Shown in pieces: positions 42,729-52,332 of a stretch of DNA of 64,000 nucleotides (position 1 is its first letter; every line of letters starts with the position of its first letter). The position numbers and the translations under genes are program-made. Origin of the DNA: an uncultured Alistipes sp. (GTDB lineage Bacteria; Bacteroidota; Bacteroidia; Bacteroidales; Rikenellaceae). The notes below the pieces were generated by a model that was not told the origin of the DNA, made no database searches, and saw only the letters and a program-made list of their open reading frames with translations. The stretch covers positions 1-64,000 of the forward strand of contig NZ_CAJTXD010000001.1 in NCBI RefSeq assembly GCF_910580175.1, read 5' to 3'.

Positions 42729-43508
42729 ATGGAACAGGATAAACGACTGGCAGCGACGGCGCGGCTGTTGGAAGTCATGAATACCCTGCGTCGCGAGTGT
42801 CCGTGGGATCGGGAGCAGACGTTCGATTCGTTGCGCAGCAATACCATCGAGGAGACCTACGAGCTGGCCGATGCCATTACCGACCATAATATGGAGGGCA
42901 TCAAGGAAGAGTTGGGCGACTTGCTGTTGCACGTGGTCTTCTACTCCAAACTCGGCGAGGAGGTCGGGGCGTTCGATTTCGCCGAGGTTGCCGACGCGTT
43001 GTGCGACAAGTTGATCTATCGCCATCCGCACGTCTACGGTGATATCCACGCCAACACGCCCGACCAGGTAAAGGAGAATTGGGAGGCGCTCAAACTCCGC
43101 AAGAAAAACCGCAAGAGCGGCACCCTGGGCGGTGTTCCGCAGTCGCTTCCAGCTTTGGTCAAGGCGTTCCGCGTGGGCGAGAAAGCTGCTGCGACCGGTT
43201 TCGACTGGCCGCGGCGCGAGGAGGTGTGGGACAAGGTGCGCGAGGAGATCGGCGAGGTGGAGACCGAAATGAAATCGGGGACGCCGGCCGATCTGGAGGC
43301 CGAATTCGGCGACCTGCTCTTTGCGCTCGTCAACGCCTGCCGGCTCTACGGCGTCGATCCCGAATCGGCATTGGAGCGTACCAACAAAAAGTTCATCCGC
43401 CGTTTCAATTACATGGAGGAGCAGGCCGCAGCCCAGGGACAGACCTTGCACGAGCTGCCGCTCGACCGCATGGAGGAGTTGTGGCAGGAGGCCAAAAAAA
43501 GCGAATAA
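42729..43508 (+). CDS. mazG: Nucleoside triphosphate pyrophosphohydrolase MazG
   Basis: Housecleaning hydrolase of non-canonical NTPs; 259 aa with two MazG repeats. First repeat: RRECPWDREQTFDSLRSNTIEETYEL and KEELGDLLLHVVFYSKL (ExxE and ExxD metal ligands). Second: EEIGEVETEMKSG and EAEFGDLLFALVNACR. Ends ELPLDRMEELWQEAKK. Start follows the promoter box closely. Confidence 0.95.
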   Translation: MEQDKRLAATARLLEVMNTLRRECPWDREQTFDSLRSNTIEETYELADAITDHNMEGIKEELGDLLLHVVFYSKLGEEVGAFDFAEVADALCDKLIYRHPHVYGDIHANTPDQVKENWEALKLRKKNRKSGTLGGVPQSLPALVKAFRVGEKAAATGFDWPRREEVWDKVREEIGEVETEMKSGTPADLEAEFGDLLFALVNACRLYGVDPESALERTNKKFIRRFNYMEEQAAAQGQTLHELPLDRMEELWQEAKKSE

Positions 43509-43512
43509 GATT

Positions 43513-44043
43513 ATGGCATTGATTCGAAAAATCCGCGGCCACGAGCCTGCGGTAGGCGAAAATACCTTTCTGGCCGAAACGGCCGTGTTGTTGGGCGACG
43601 TGACCGTGGGGCGCGACTGCTCGATCTGGTACAATGCCGTTTTGCGCGGCGACGTGAACAAGATCGTCATCGGCGACCGCACCAACATCCAGGACGGCGT
43701 AGTGTTGCACACCATCTACGACGGGGCGAAGCATCCGTCGCAGACCATTATCGGCAACGACGTTTCGATCGGCCACAACGCTGTGGTGCACGGTGCCCGC
43801 ATCGGCGACAATTGCTTGATCGGAATGGGTTCCATTTTGCTGGATAACGCCGTGATTCCCTCGGGTTGCATCATTGCCGCAGGGGCTTTGGTGCTCTCCA
43901 ATGCGCAGTTGGAGCCGAATTCGGTCTATGCAGGCGTTCCGGCGAAGAGAGTCAAGGAAGTAACACCCGAGCAGCGCGACGAGATCATCCGGCGCACGGC
44001 GCACGACTACATGCTTTACGCGTCGTGGTTCAAAGAGGAGTAG
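43513..44043 (+). CDS. Gamma-carbonic anhydrase-like hexapeptide protein (YrdA-type)
   Basis: 176 aa left-handed beta-helix protein of the gamma-CA family: VTVGRDCSIWYNAVLRGDVNKIVIGDRTNIQDG is read in parts as SIWYNAVLRGDV and GDRTNIQDG; zinc histidines in HTIYDG and SIGHNAVVHGA. Repeats of the I/V-G-D/N type continue to PAKRVKEV. Many family members lack shown carbonic anhydrase activity. Lies 4 bp after mazG and 4 bp before the histidine kinase. Confidence 0.92.
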   Translation: MALIRKIRGHEPAVGENTFLAETAVLLGDVTVGRDCSIWYNAVLRGDVNKIVIGDRTNIQDGVVLHTIYDGAKHPSQTIIGNDVSIGHNAVVHGARIGDNCLIGMGSILLDNAVIPSGCIIAAGALVLSNAQLEPNSVYAGVPAKRVKEVTPEQRDEIIRRTAHDYMLYASWFKEE

Positions 44044-44047
44044 CGCA

Positions 44048-45358
44048 ATGAAACTGCATGCCGGTTCCAACATCTTGTTGAATCTGCTGGTCGCCGTGGC
44101 GGTCAGCCTGGTCGTGAATTTCTCCTATCTGCTGCTTCTGCTGGTCGACCAGAAGAACGACCCCGCCCCCCCGCCTCCGCCCGAGGAGGTCTTGCGCAAG
44201 GCCGAGCGATTGCAGTGCGGGGCGTTGCATGTCTCGCCCGACGGCCACGGTTATCTGCTTTATTCGGGCGGCGACAGCATCTATGTCCCTATGCAGCGCA
44301 TTCGCCGGTTGGGCTTGCGCGACGGCGACAGCTTGGTCGCAGAGGTTTCGGTTACGCATGTTCCGCTCGCTCATCCCGTGATGGGCAAGGTGTTGCGGCG
44401 CAACGGCGCCGAATTCGACTACGGGTCGTTGTTCAAGCGTCCGGCAGAAAGCGTCGTGTTGACGTTGCAGTTGATTTATTATGTCTTGATTTCGTTCATC
44501 TTGCTGTCCATTCTCACACCGGTGCGTTTCCGTTATTCCCGGCGGCGCTTCATCGTGCGCTGCGTCTGGTGTTTGGTCGCGGCCGCAGGACTCTATTTTG
44601 TGGCTCCGGTTACCGAATGGCGCACCGGGCGGTTGGTTTTCAATTTCATGACTCCGCGGATGCTCGACTACGTGCTGTTGCTCAAATGTTCGTTCGCCGT
44701 CGTAGTGTCGATGCTTTACGGCTGGGTCTATGTGCTCATCATGCAGCAGCAGGCCGTCGCCATGGAGAACGAGCAGCTCAAGAACGAGTACCTGACCACG
44801 CGTTACAACATGCTCGTTGGGCAGATCAATCCCCACTTCTTCTTCAATTCGCTTAATTCGTTGTCGATGCTCGTGCGGGAAAAGCACCACGACAAGGCCC
44901 TTACTTACATCGACCAACTCTCCTATACTTTCCGTTATATCATTCAGAACAGACAGAATACGTTGATCCCGCTCGGCGAGGAGTTGGATTTCATTCAGGC
45001 CTACGGTTATCTGTTCAAGATTCGTTATGCCGACAAACTCTTCTTCGATGTCGACGTGCCCGAGGAGTTCCGCACCTGGCTGCTGCCGGCGCTTTCGTTG
45101 CAGCCGCTCGTGGGCAATGCTGTGAAACACAATGCGATCACTACTGTCCGGCCGCTGCATATCGCCATCCGGGTGCGCGATGGTTATCTGGAGGTGGCCA
45201 ACCCCAAGGCTCCCAAGCTGGAGACCGAACCTTCCACCGGCATCGGACTGGAGAATCTGCGCAGCCGGGTTCATCTGATTACGGGACGGGAGATCGTTGT
45301 CGTCGATACCGATACCGAATTCATCGTGCGCGTGCCGCTCCAGAACCCTGCCTTATGA
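44048..45358 (+). CDS. LytS-type sensor histidine kinase
   Basis: 436-aa membrane kinase. TM1 at 8-33, a ~100-residue external region after a Pro run (PAPPPPPEE), then three helices (about 137-157, 168-186, 208-232). Cytoplasmic His_kinase domain with phospho-acceptor His263 in GQINPHFFFNSLNSLSML, N-box LQPLVGNAVKHNA and G-box GIGLENLRSR. Start codon follows the carbonic anhydrase gene by 4 bp, and its stop overlaps the response regulator ATG by 4 bp. Confidence 0.94.
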   Translation: MKLHAGSNILLNLLVAVAVSLVVNFSYLLLLLVDQKNDPAPPPPPEEVLRKAERLQCGALHVSPDGHGYLLYSGGDSIYVPMQRIRRLGLRDGDSLVAEVSVTHVPLAHPVMGKVLRRNGAEFDYGSLFKRPAESVVLTLQLIYYVLISFILLSILTPVRFRYSRRRFIVRCVWCLVAAAGLYFVAPVTEWRTGRLVFNFMTPRMLDYVLLLKCSFAVVVSMLYGWVYVLIMQQQAVAMENEQLKNEYLTTRYNMLVGQINPHFFFNSLNSLSMLVREKHHDKALTYIDQLSYTFRYIIQNRQNTLIPLGEELDFIQAYGYLFKIRYADKLFFDVDVPEEFRTWLLPALSLQPLVGNAVKHNAITTVRPLHIAIRVRDGYLEVANPKAPKLETEPSTGIGLENLRSRVHLITGREIVVVDTDTEFIVRVPLQNPAL

Positions 45359-46116
45359 TCCGAGCCTTGATCGTCGAAGACGAAACCGCCGCTGCCGTCA
45401 ATTTGCGGGCCATCCTCCGCGAGACGGCGCCCGACGTGGAGATCGTCGCCACGCTCGAAAGCGTGACGGAGAGCGTCGATTATCTGCGCGCCCATCCGCA
45501 GCCCGATCTGTTGTTCATGGATATCCACCTGGCCGACGGCGATTCGTTCCGTATTTTCGATGCCGTGGAGATCGTGGCGCCCGTCATCTTTACGACCGCT
45601 TACGACCGGTACGCCCTCGATGCGTTCAAGGTCAGCGGCATCGACTACCTGCTCAAGCCGCTCAACGGCGCCGATGTGCGGCGGGCCATCGACAAGTTCC
45701 GGCGTTTGACCGGCAGCGAGCGCCACGATTACGGTGCGCGCGTGCAGGCCATGGCGTCCGGCCGCGAGGAGACGTTTCTGGTGCATGTCCGCGACCGTAT
45801 CATTCCGTTGCACCGGGACAAGATCGCTTATTGCTATACTTCCAACGAGAAGGTCACGGCCTGCGATTTCGACGGCGAGTCCTATCCGTTGGATCGGACG
45901 CTCGAAACTTTGCAGTCTCTGTTGCCGCAGTCCGATTTTTTCCGGGCCAACCGGCAGTTCATCATTTCGCGCCGTGCCGTGCGGGATATCGTCGTGTGGT
46001 TCGGCAGCCGCCTGGCGCTCTCCTTACAGGTGCCTACTCCCGAGCGGATTATCATTTCGAAGGCCCGGGTACCCGAGTTCAAGGCGTGGCTGCGGTCGGT
46101 TCGCCCCGCCGAATAG
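45355..46116 (+). CDS. LytTR-family response regulator
   Basis: 253 aa. Receiver domain at 1-115 with acidic pocket EDE (9-10), phospho-acceptor Asp56 in LLFMDIHLADG and Lys in YLLKPLNG. C-terminal LytTR DNA-binding domain (FLVHVRDRIIPLHRDKIAYCYT, FFRANRQFIISRRAV) of ten-strand type. Partner of the preceding kinase through an ATGA overlap. Target genes unknown; the adjacent downstream envelope genes are candidates. Confidence 0.95.
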   Translation: MIRALIVEDETAAAVNLRAILRETAPDVEIVATLESVTESVDYLRAHPQPDLLFMDIHLADGDSFRIFDAVEIVAPVIFTTAYDRYALDAFKVSGIDYLLKPLNGADVRRAIDKFRRLTGSERHDYGARVQAMASGREETFLVHVRDRIIPLHRDKIAYCYTSNEKVTACDFDGESYPLDRTLETLQSLLPQSDFFRANRQFIISRRAVRDIVVWFGSRLALSLQVPTPERIIISKARVPEFKAWLRSVRPAE

Positions 46117-46144
46117 TCGGTTGACCCGTGCTTCCGTCCGTTTT

Positions 46145-46170
46145 ACCCGAAGTCCTGCTTCGGGTTTTTT
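46145..46170 (+). terminator. Terminator of the two-component operon
   Basis: Stem ACCCGAAG/CTTCGGGT (46145-46152, 46158-46165), loop TCCTG, then TTTTT. Confidence 0.85.
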
Positions 46171-46180
46171 ATTCTGGCCC

Positions 46181-46188
46181 TACCTTTG
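46181..46188 (+). promoter_or_regulatory. -7 box of the DUF4890-like gene
   Basis: TACCTTTG, 65 bp before the ATG; directly follows the preceding terminator. Confidence 0.5.
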
Positions 46189-46252
46189 CATCGGAGACCC
46201 GAACTAAAGGGTTTCGAAAATAAACGGACTACATCACTTAAAATTCAGAGTC

Positions 46253-46714
46253 ATGAAAAAGAGTATTTTTGCAGTTGCCGCAGCGCTTTGTCTGCTGGTC
46301 GGATCGGATGCTTTCGCACAGAAACAGAACCTCCAGGGCCAGACGATGCCCAAGGAGCGCCCCACGGCCGAGCAGATGGCGCAGCGCCGCACCGAGCGTA
46401 TGACCAAGGAGCTGGGTTTGAACGAGAAGCAGGCCAAAGAGGTCTACACGATCAATTTGCAGCAGGTGCAGCAGATGCAGGCCATGCGCGAGCAGATGCG
46501 CAAGAACCGCAGTGCCGAGGCCGAGAAAATGAAGTCTGTGCTCACTACCGATCAGTTCGTCAAGTGGTCGCAGATGCAAGGCCCCAAGCCGGGTGCGCAT
46601 CGTGGCAAAATGGGCAAGGACGGCAAACCCGGCTGCTGCGCGCAGCCCAAAGGTTGTAAGGGCCAGGGCGGCAAGGATTGCGCAAAACAGCGTGCTTCCC
46701 AGGCGAACAAGTAG
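46253..46714 (+). CDS. DUF4890/Spy-like periplasmic protein
   Basis: 153 aa. Signal peptide MKKSIFAVAAALCLLVGSDAFA. The mature helical part (RTERMTKELGLNEKQAKEVYTINLQ, then VQQMQAMREQMRKNRSAEAEKMKSVLT) has the Leu-Thr/Asn-xx-Gln pattern of CpxP/Spy-type LTxxQ proteins. A Gly/Lys/Cys-rich tail (PGCCAQPKGCKGQGGKDC) is unusual and may bind metal. Likely an envelope-stress or chaperone-type protein. Confidence 0.8.
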   Translation: MKKSIFAVAAALCLLVGSDAFAQKQNLQGQTMPKERPTAEQMAQRRTERMTKELGLNEKQAKEVYTINLQQVQQMQAMREQMRKNRSAEAEKMKSVLTTDQFVKWSQMQGPKPGAHRGKMGKDGKPGCCAQPKGCKGQGGKDCAKQRASQANK

Positions 46715-46741
46715 CCCGCTTGCGTTGCCAAGGTTGCATCG

Positions 46742-46775
46742 GGGTGTCGGTTCAGTCGGCTGACACCCTTTTTTT
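46742..46775 (+). terminator. Terminator after the DUF4890-like gene
   Basis: Stem GGGTGTC/GACACCC (46742-46748, 46762-46768) followed by seven T. Confidence 0.85.
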
Positions 46776-46855
46776 GTCGATTCGCCCCCGTATGGGCCGG
46801 ATGAAATGGAAATTAAGTTATCTTCGCGGTGCATTTCAGCAACATATCATCAGAA

Positions 46856-49816
46856 ATGAAAAAAATACTGCTTACCACCCTGCTTACTTTGATTGCAGCC
46901 GTTACGTTTGCCCAGAAAGGCAGCGTCACGGCGACGATTCTCGACGAAGAGACTGGAGAGCCGGTTGCCGGTGCCGTCCTGACGGTCGCGCCCGTGAAAG
47001 CTCCGGAGAAGAAACAGTATCTCACTTCGGCTTATCGGGGTGCGGTCTCGATTCCGTCGCTTCCTTATGGCGAGTATACCTTGTCCGTTTCGTTCTTGGG
47101 GTATAATAATTATGATACGACGTTTACGGTCTCGGCTGCGCGGCAGAATATCGGCGACATCCGGTTGAAGCCCGGCGTGCAGATACAGACCGTGGTCAAG
47201 GAGGTCAAGGCGCTGCGTACCTCGCAGAAGGGCGATACGGTAAGTTACAATGCCGGGGCATTCAAGGTCGTGGCCGATGCCGATGTGGAGGGCCTTTTGA
47301 AGAAGATGCCCGGCATCACGATCACCGACGGCACGGTCGAGGCCCAGGGCGAGGAGGTCAAGAAGATTTTTGTCGACGGCAAGGAGTTCTTCGGCGAGGA
47401 TGTCACTACGGCCATCAAGTCGCTGCCGGCGCAGGCGGTCGACCGCATCGAGGTGTACAACAAGTTGAGCGATGCCGCCGAATTCTCGGGCATGGACGAT
47501 GGCGAAGGCTATAAGGCGATCAATATCGTGACCCATGAAAACATGCGTCAGGGGCAGTTCGGCAAGGTCTATGCCGGGTTGGGTTACGATGCCGACACCA
47601 AAACCGAGGATAAGTTCAAATACATCGCTGGTGGCAACGTGAATATTTTCAACCGCGATAGCCGCATATCGGTCATCGGGCTTTTCAACAATGTGAACCA
47701 GCAGAATTTCTCGTTCGAAGACATTCTCGGCGTGTCGGGCAGCACGGGCGGCGGTCGTCGTCGCGGCGTGGGTCAGTATATGGTGCGGCCGCAGGATGGC
47801 GTGGCCAGCGTCAATGCGTTGGGTGTCAACTATTCCGATACGTGGGGCAAGCGCGATCAGGTGTCGTTCCAGGGTAGTTATTTTTTCAATAACACCGATA
47901 CGGAAAACCGTTCGACGGTCGAAAAATGGTATGCCACGCCGATGGCCGATACGCTTTCGACCAACGGTTATTCCGATACGCAGGCCTACAACCATCGTTT
48001 CAACGCCCGTTTGGAGTGGAAAATTTCGGAGAATCAGAATCTGATGATCCGTCCCGGGTTCAGCTACCAGTCCAACGACCCGTGGAGCCGGACGCAGGGG
48101 TGGCAATACGGCCAGAGCGGCTACTCCCCCACCGACAATTTCAAAGAGGGAACCCGCCACGGCTACAATATCCGCACCAACGCCATCTACCGTGCCAAGT
48201 TGGGCAAGGTTGGGCGTACGATCACTTTGGACGGGATGTTCCGTTATTCGGATTTCACTAATTCCTCCGATTCCTATTCCAACGTTATGGCCGCTTCGCC
48301 GGTACGTCCCGACGGTAGCGATGTGCCGTGGGGTTGGAATCCTACGGGGAGTTATGTCGATCCGGTTACCGAGGAGGTAAAAAGCTATACCCAGTTGCGG
48401 TATTTGCGCACCTTGGCTCCGTCGCGCAGCCATTCGTTGCGCGGAGAGTTTACCTATACCGAGCCGGTGGCCGAACATGCGCAGGTCTCGGTGCAGTATC
48501 GTGCCGAGTACGACCACCAGGAGCGCGACAACAAAAGCTACATCACGGGCGCCGATTTTTCGATCGCAGGTCTCCCCTACGAGCCGTCGTTGTCCAATTC
48601 CTACGAGAGCAATTATCTGACCCAGCGTGTCGGCCCCGGTTTCCGCTACTCCAAGGAGCGCAATACGTTCGTTGCCAACGTCTACTATCAGCGTGCGTCG
48701 CTCGAAGGTCGGGTCATGCAGACCGATGCCGAGAAAATCAAGCATAATTACAACAATGTGCTTTACTTCATGATGGGCCAGTTGAATATCAACCGCGAGA
48801 ATTCGTTGCGGCTGTTCGTCTCGTCGTATACCGATAACCCTTCGGTGTCGCAGTTGCAGAGTATTTTCGATGTCTCCGATGCGCAGTATATTTCGAGCGG
48901 CAATGTCGATCTGAACCCCTCCTACTACCATCGGGTCAATTTCCATTATACCAATTCCAACGTGGAAAAGGGCCGCACGTTCATGTGGATGTTTTCCATG
49001 CAGGCCGCTTCGGACTACATTACCAACGACGTACAGTATAATGGTACGGTGTCTATTCCGGGTGTGAACGATAATTATTCCTATCTTCAGTATTCGCGGC
49101 CGGTAAACATGAGCGGTTATTGGAATTTGATGACCCACGTCAGCTACGGTCTGCCCGTCGGGTTCCTCAAGAGCAATTTCAACGTCATGGCCGGCGTGAT
49201 CTATACGCTCACGCCCAGCCGGATCGACGGCGTGCGCAACGAGACCAGCAACATGGGTTACGATTTCCGGGCCGTCTTGGGCAGCAACATTTCAGAGAAT
49301 GTGGATTTCACGCTTTCGTGGAACGGCACTTACAACGAGGCTAAAAACTCGCTCAATGCTGCCGCCGGCAAGAACCGTTACTTCAGCCATAAGGCCGAAG
49401 GAACTTTGAAAGTCGTTTTCCCGTTGGGTTTCACGCTTACTGCCAGTGCTGCCTATACGCAGTATGTCGGTTTTACCAACGATTACAACGACGATTATTT
49501 GTTGTGCAACGCCTGGATCGGCAAGAAACTTTTCCGCAACCATCGGGGCGAGATCATGATCGGTGTCAACGACATGTTCAACCAGAACAAGGCATTCGTC
49601 CGCACCGTAGGTTCGGGTTGGACGCAGAATGCGACGAACAGCGTCGTGGGCCGTTATTACATGGTGCAGTTTACCTACAACCTGCGTCACTTCGGCAAGA
49701 AAGGGTCCAGGAATATGAAAGACTACGGAATGGAGCAGCCGACTCCGCGCCGCGGGATGATGGGCCCGGGGGCCGGCGGGCCTCCTCCGGGCGGTTTCCG
49801 CGGCGGGCCGAGATAG
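46856..49816 (+). CDS. TonB-dependent receptor-type outer-membrane beta-barrel protein
   Basis: 986 aa. Signal peptide (MKKILLTTLLTLIAAVTFAQ), CarboxypepD_reg-like domain about 22-105 (GSVTATILDEETGEPVAGAVLTV), plug-like domain about 125-230 (LLKKMPGITITDG, KIFVDGKEFFGED), then a long OMP_b-brl_3-type barrel. The C-terminus ends with a Gly/Pro/Arg-rich tail (MMGPGAGGPPPGGFRGGPR) rather than the usual terminal aromatic strand; the last barrel strand ends near MVQFTYNLRHFG. Ligand unknown. No SusD partner follows. Confidence 0.92.
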   Translation: MKKILLTTLLTLIAAVTFAQKGSVTATILDEETGEPVAGAVLTVAPVKAPEKKQYLTSAYRGAVSIPSLPYGEYTLSVSFLGYNNYDTTFTVSAARQNIGDIRLKPGVQIQTVVKEVKALRTSQKGDTVSYNAGAFKVVADADVEGLLKKMPGITITDGTVEAQGEEVKKIFVDGKEFFGEDVTTAIKSLPAQAVDRIEVYNKLSDAAEFSGMDDGEGYKAINIVTHENMRQGQFGKVYAGLGYDADTKTEDKFKYIAGGNVNIFNRDSRISVIGLFNNVNQQNFSFEDILGVSGSTGGGRRRGVGQYMVRPQDGVASVNALGVNYSDTWGKRDQVSFQGSYFFNNTDTENRSTVEKWYATPMADTLSTNGYSDTQAYNHRFNARLEWKISENQNLMIRPGFSYQSNDPWSRTQGWQYGQSGYSPTDNFKEGTRHGYNIRTNAIYRAKLGKVGRTITLDGMFRYSDFTNSSDSYSNVMAASPVRPDGSDVPWGWNPTGSYVDPVTEEVKSYTQLRYLRTLAPSRSHSLRGEFTYTEPVAEHAQVSVQYRAEYDHQERDNKSYITGADFSIAGLPYEPSLSNSYESNYLTQRVGPGFRYSKERNTFVANVYYQRASLEGRVMQTDAEKIKHNYNNVLYFMMGQLNINRENSLRLFVSSYTDNPSVSQLQSIFDVSDAQYISSGNVDLNPSYYHRVNFHYTNSNVEKGRTFMWMFSMQAASDYITNDVQYNGTVSIPGVNDNYSYLQYSRPVNMSGYWNLMTHVSYGLPVGFLKSNFNVMAGVIYTLTPSRIDGVRNETSNMGYDFRAVLGSNISENVDFTLSWNGTYNEAKNSLNAAAGKNRYFSHKAEGTLKVVFPLGFTLTASAAYTQYVGFTNDYNDDYLLCNAWIGKKLFRNHRGEIMIGVNDMFNQNKAFVRTVGSGWTQNATNSVVGRYYMVQFTYNLRHFGKKGSRNMKDYGMEQPTPRRGMMGPGAGGPPPGGFRGGPR

Positions 49817-49930
49817 CCGATGCGGATTCGCCGCACCTCCTGCCGGTTCTTATGCTTCGATCATGGAATCGCCCCTGCTGGAAAAATTCCGCAGGGGCGA
49901 TTGCGTATTGCGATCGTACGACGGACGGTT

Positions 49931-51151
49931 CTATTCGGCGTCTTGTCCGCAGCGATCCGCTTGTTCTTTTTTGAGCACGAGGTGGATTCCGATGCAGGCC
50001 AGACCGCCGTAGACGACTCCCAGGATGACGAGCGCCTTGATTTCGTCGAAAACCTCCGAGAGCGATGCGCCCATGGTCTGTATGCGGATGAATGCGTTCA
50101 CGCCGTGGCTGCTCGGAAATATCTGACCGAAGTTGTAGAGCCAGTCGGGCATGCCTTCGCGCGGATACGATACGCCGCTGAGCATCAGCAGCGGGATCGA
50201 AGTCCAGAGCAGCAGCAGCAACGAGTTTTCCCGATAGCGGAACAGCGTAGATACGGCGATGCTCAAGGCGATGCAGGCGATCATGTAGACGGCCAGGAAC
50301 AGCAGGATGGTTCCTGTCGCGCCGTTCATCGGATAGTGGAACAGCCGGTAATGCAGTGCCAGCACATAGAAGCAGGTAACGGCATAGATCGAGAGGTAGA
50401 CCAGACCGCGCCCCACCACGATCGGCAGCGTCGACATGCGCCGGCGGGCCGGCGGGCAGAGCTTGTGATAGAGGCCGTGTTCGCGCCACGTGCCGCCGAT
50501 CATGCCGATGCCGATGAGCATCGTCTGTTGAATGATTACCATGATGATCGCCGGCATGACGAACGTCCCGTAGCCCAAGTAGGGATTGAAGATGTTGTGT
50601 GCTTGGTAGATTACCGGTTGGGTAACGGCCTGGGCCTGCGGAATGTTGGCCCCTTTGGCGATCAGGCGTTGGAATTCCACCATGGCTCCCGTTTTGCCGA
50701 TCGAGGTAACGACTTCCTGGAACACTTGGCGGTACATCAGGAAATAGCTCGCATCGCAGTAGATCGCCACAACGGCTTGCTGTCCGCCGAGCAGTTTCTC
50801 CTCGTAGTCGGACGGAATGTAGACTACGCCGTAGATCTTGCGGTCGAAAAACAGGTTTTTGGCCTCTTCCATGTCCGTAGGATTGTAGGCCACGTAGGTG
50901 TTGGGGCCGGCGTTGAACGATTCGACCAGACTGCGGCTCGTGGAGGTCTGCGATTGGTCGATCACGCCGATCGGCACGTTGCGCAGGACTTGCGGTGCAT
51001 AGGCCAGCGAATAGGCCGTGGAATAGATCAGCAGTGCGAAGATCAAGATCAACATTGCACCGCCGTCCGAGAAGATCGTGCGGTATTCGTTGCTCATGAC
51101 CGAGCGCAACTGTTGCCAGTAGGATTCGATTTGTCTTAAGAAACGGCTCAT
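49931..51151 (-). CDS. ABC-2 type permease (second of pair)
   Basis: 406-aa inner-membrane protein: N-terminal helix (GGAMLILIFALLIYSTAYSL), large periplasmic domain about 45-190, then five to six helices. Family signs of YhhJ/YbhR exporters: GVIDQSQTSTSRSLVESF, FNPYLGYGTFVMPAIIMVIIQQTMLIG and SGVSYPREGMPDWLYNFGQIFPSSHGVNAFI. Starts 1 bp after the previous permease gene. Exporter subunit; ATPase not found in the operon. Confidence 0.93.
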   Translation of the reverse strand: MSRFLRQIESYWQQLRSVMSNEYRTIFSDGGAMLILIFALLIYSTAYSLAYAPQVLRNVPIGVIDQSQTSTSRSLVESFNAGPNTYVAYNPTDMEEAKNLFFDRKIYGVVYIPSDYEEKLLGGQQAVVAIYCDASYFLMYRQVFQEVVTSIGKTGAMVEFQRLIAKGANIPQAQAVTQPVIYQAHNIFNPYLGYGTFVMPAIIMVIIQQTMLIGIGMIGGTWREHGLYHKLCPPARRRMSTLPIVVGRGLVYLSIYAVTCFYVLALHYRLFHYPMNGATGTILLFLAVYMIACIALSIAVSTLFRYRENSLLLLLWTSIPLLMLSGVSYPREGMPDWLYNFGQIFPSSHGVNAFIRIQTMGASLSEVFDEIKALVILGVVYGGLACIGIHLVLKKEQADRCGQDAE

Positions 51152-51152
51152 G

Positions 51153-52328
51153 CTACGACCTCCCCCAGAATTTTTCTTCGGTGCAGATGCGCCGCAGGCG
51201 CGGCAGGCACAGAAGCGGTAAAACGATGAACAATGCCATACCCCCCAGGTCGGGCAGCGAGCAAATGGCCGGTGCGCCGCGCAGCATCTGGTCGACGAAC
51301 AGATCGGTGTAGTAGGTAAACGGGAAAATCTTGCTGACGACCCGCATGGCAGGATACATGGCCATGATCGGGAATGTGAGACCCGAGAACGTGAAGGCCA
51401 GCACCGAGTATCCGCCGCCCAGCGAGAGCGACAGCCGCAGGTTGGCCATCAGCGAGACGATCGATACCGAGATCGACTGATAGCTGACGATGAAAAGCAG
51501 CGTGCCCGCAAGAATCAGGGTCAGACTGCCGTTGAGCGGTACGCCTACGACCTTGAAAATGATCGTGAACATGACCAGCGACAGCAGGAACATCGCCGCC
51601 GTCACGGGCAGCAGTTTGCCCAGCAGGGCCGCACCGACCGAATCGTCGGCCGTGCGGAGCCATTCGCGGGCCGTGCCGTTTTTCAGCTCGGTGCCTATCG
51701 AAAAGACGGTTACCATGACGATGAAGATAAGCATCATCATGGGCATGAAGCTCGGCGAGAGGTAGTACCCGTAGTTGATGTAGGGGTTGAACAGCACGTG
51801 TTTGTCGAACCGCACGGGTTGCAGCTGCGCCATGGCCTGGCGTTCGGTCAGCCCTTGCTTGGTAAGCAGCTGGATCTGAATGCCCGCTCCGAACATGGTC
51901 ACGGCGGTCTGTATGTCTTTCGACAGCAGGCCGTTTACCGTGATGTTGCTGCCCGAGATGTAGGCTTCGAGATGGGTCTGCGTGTTGCTCAGTATGTTTT
52001 TTTCGAAGAACGCCGGAATCTGCACGACGGCCGATATGCGTCCTTCGCGCATCAGCCTTTCGCCTTCCTCCATCGACTGGATGCCGTAAGCTATCTGGGC
52101 CGTGGGTGTGTCCTCGATCATTTGGGTAACCTTGCGCGAAAGCGTCGAATGGTCTTCGTCCAGCACTGCGATCGGAATGTCGCGCGCCACGCCCTTGTGG
52201 AAAAGGATCGCGAAAAAGATGAACGACGTCAGCGGCAGCGCCACCATCAGCACCCCGTACATGGGTTGACGGCGCAGGCGTCGCATCTCGCGCTCCACCA
52301 CTGCGAAAGTATTGCGCAGGAAGCCCAT
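51153..52328 (-). CDS. ABC-2 type permease (first of pair)
   Basis: 391 aa, same architecture as its neighbour: helix at 20-40 (YGVLMVALPLTSFIFFAILF), periplasmic domain, then membrane bundle with NPYINYGYYLSPSFMPMMMLIFIVMVTVFSIGTELKNGTAREWL and FTFSGLTFPIMAMYPAMRVVSKIFPFTYYTDLF. The two permeases probably form a heterodimer. Lies 4 bp after the HlyD gene. Confidence 0.93.
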   Translation of the reverse strand: MGFLRNTFAVVEREMRRLRRQPMYGVLMVALPLTSFIFFAILFHKGVARDIPIAVLDEDHSTLSRKVTQMIEDTPTAQIAYGIQSMEEGERLMREGRISAVVQIPAFFEKNILSNTQTHLEAYISGSNITVNGLLSKDIQTAVTMFGAGIQIQLLTKQGLTERQAMAQLQPVRFDKHVLFNPYINYGYYLSPSFMPMMMLIFIVMVTVFSIGTELKNGTAREWLRTADDSVGAALLGKLLPVTAAMFLLSLVMFTIIFKVVGVPLNGSLTLILAGTLLFIVSYQSISVSIVSLMANLRLSLSLGGGYSVLAFTFSGLTFPIMAMYPAMRVVSKIFPFTYYTDLFVDQMLRGAPAICSLPDLGGMALFIVLPLLCLPRLRRICTEEKFWGRS

Positions 52329-52332
52329 CCGC

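Noticed and set aside
46850..49138. 762-codon open frame antisense to the outer-membrane receptor
   Set aside because: Same effect: mirror of biased codon use, no start context and no recognisable domains.
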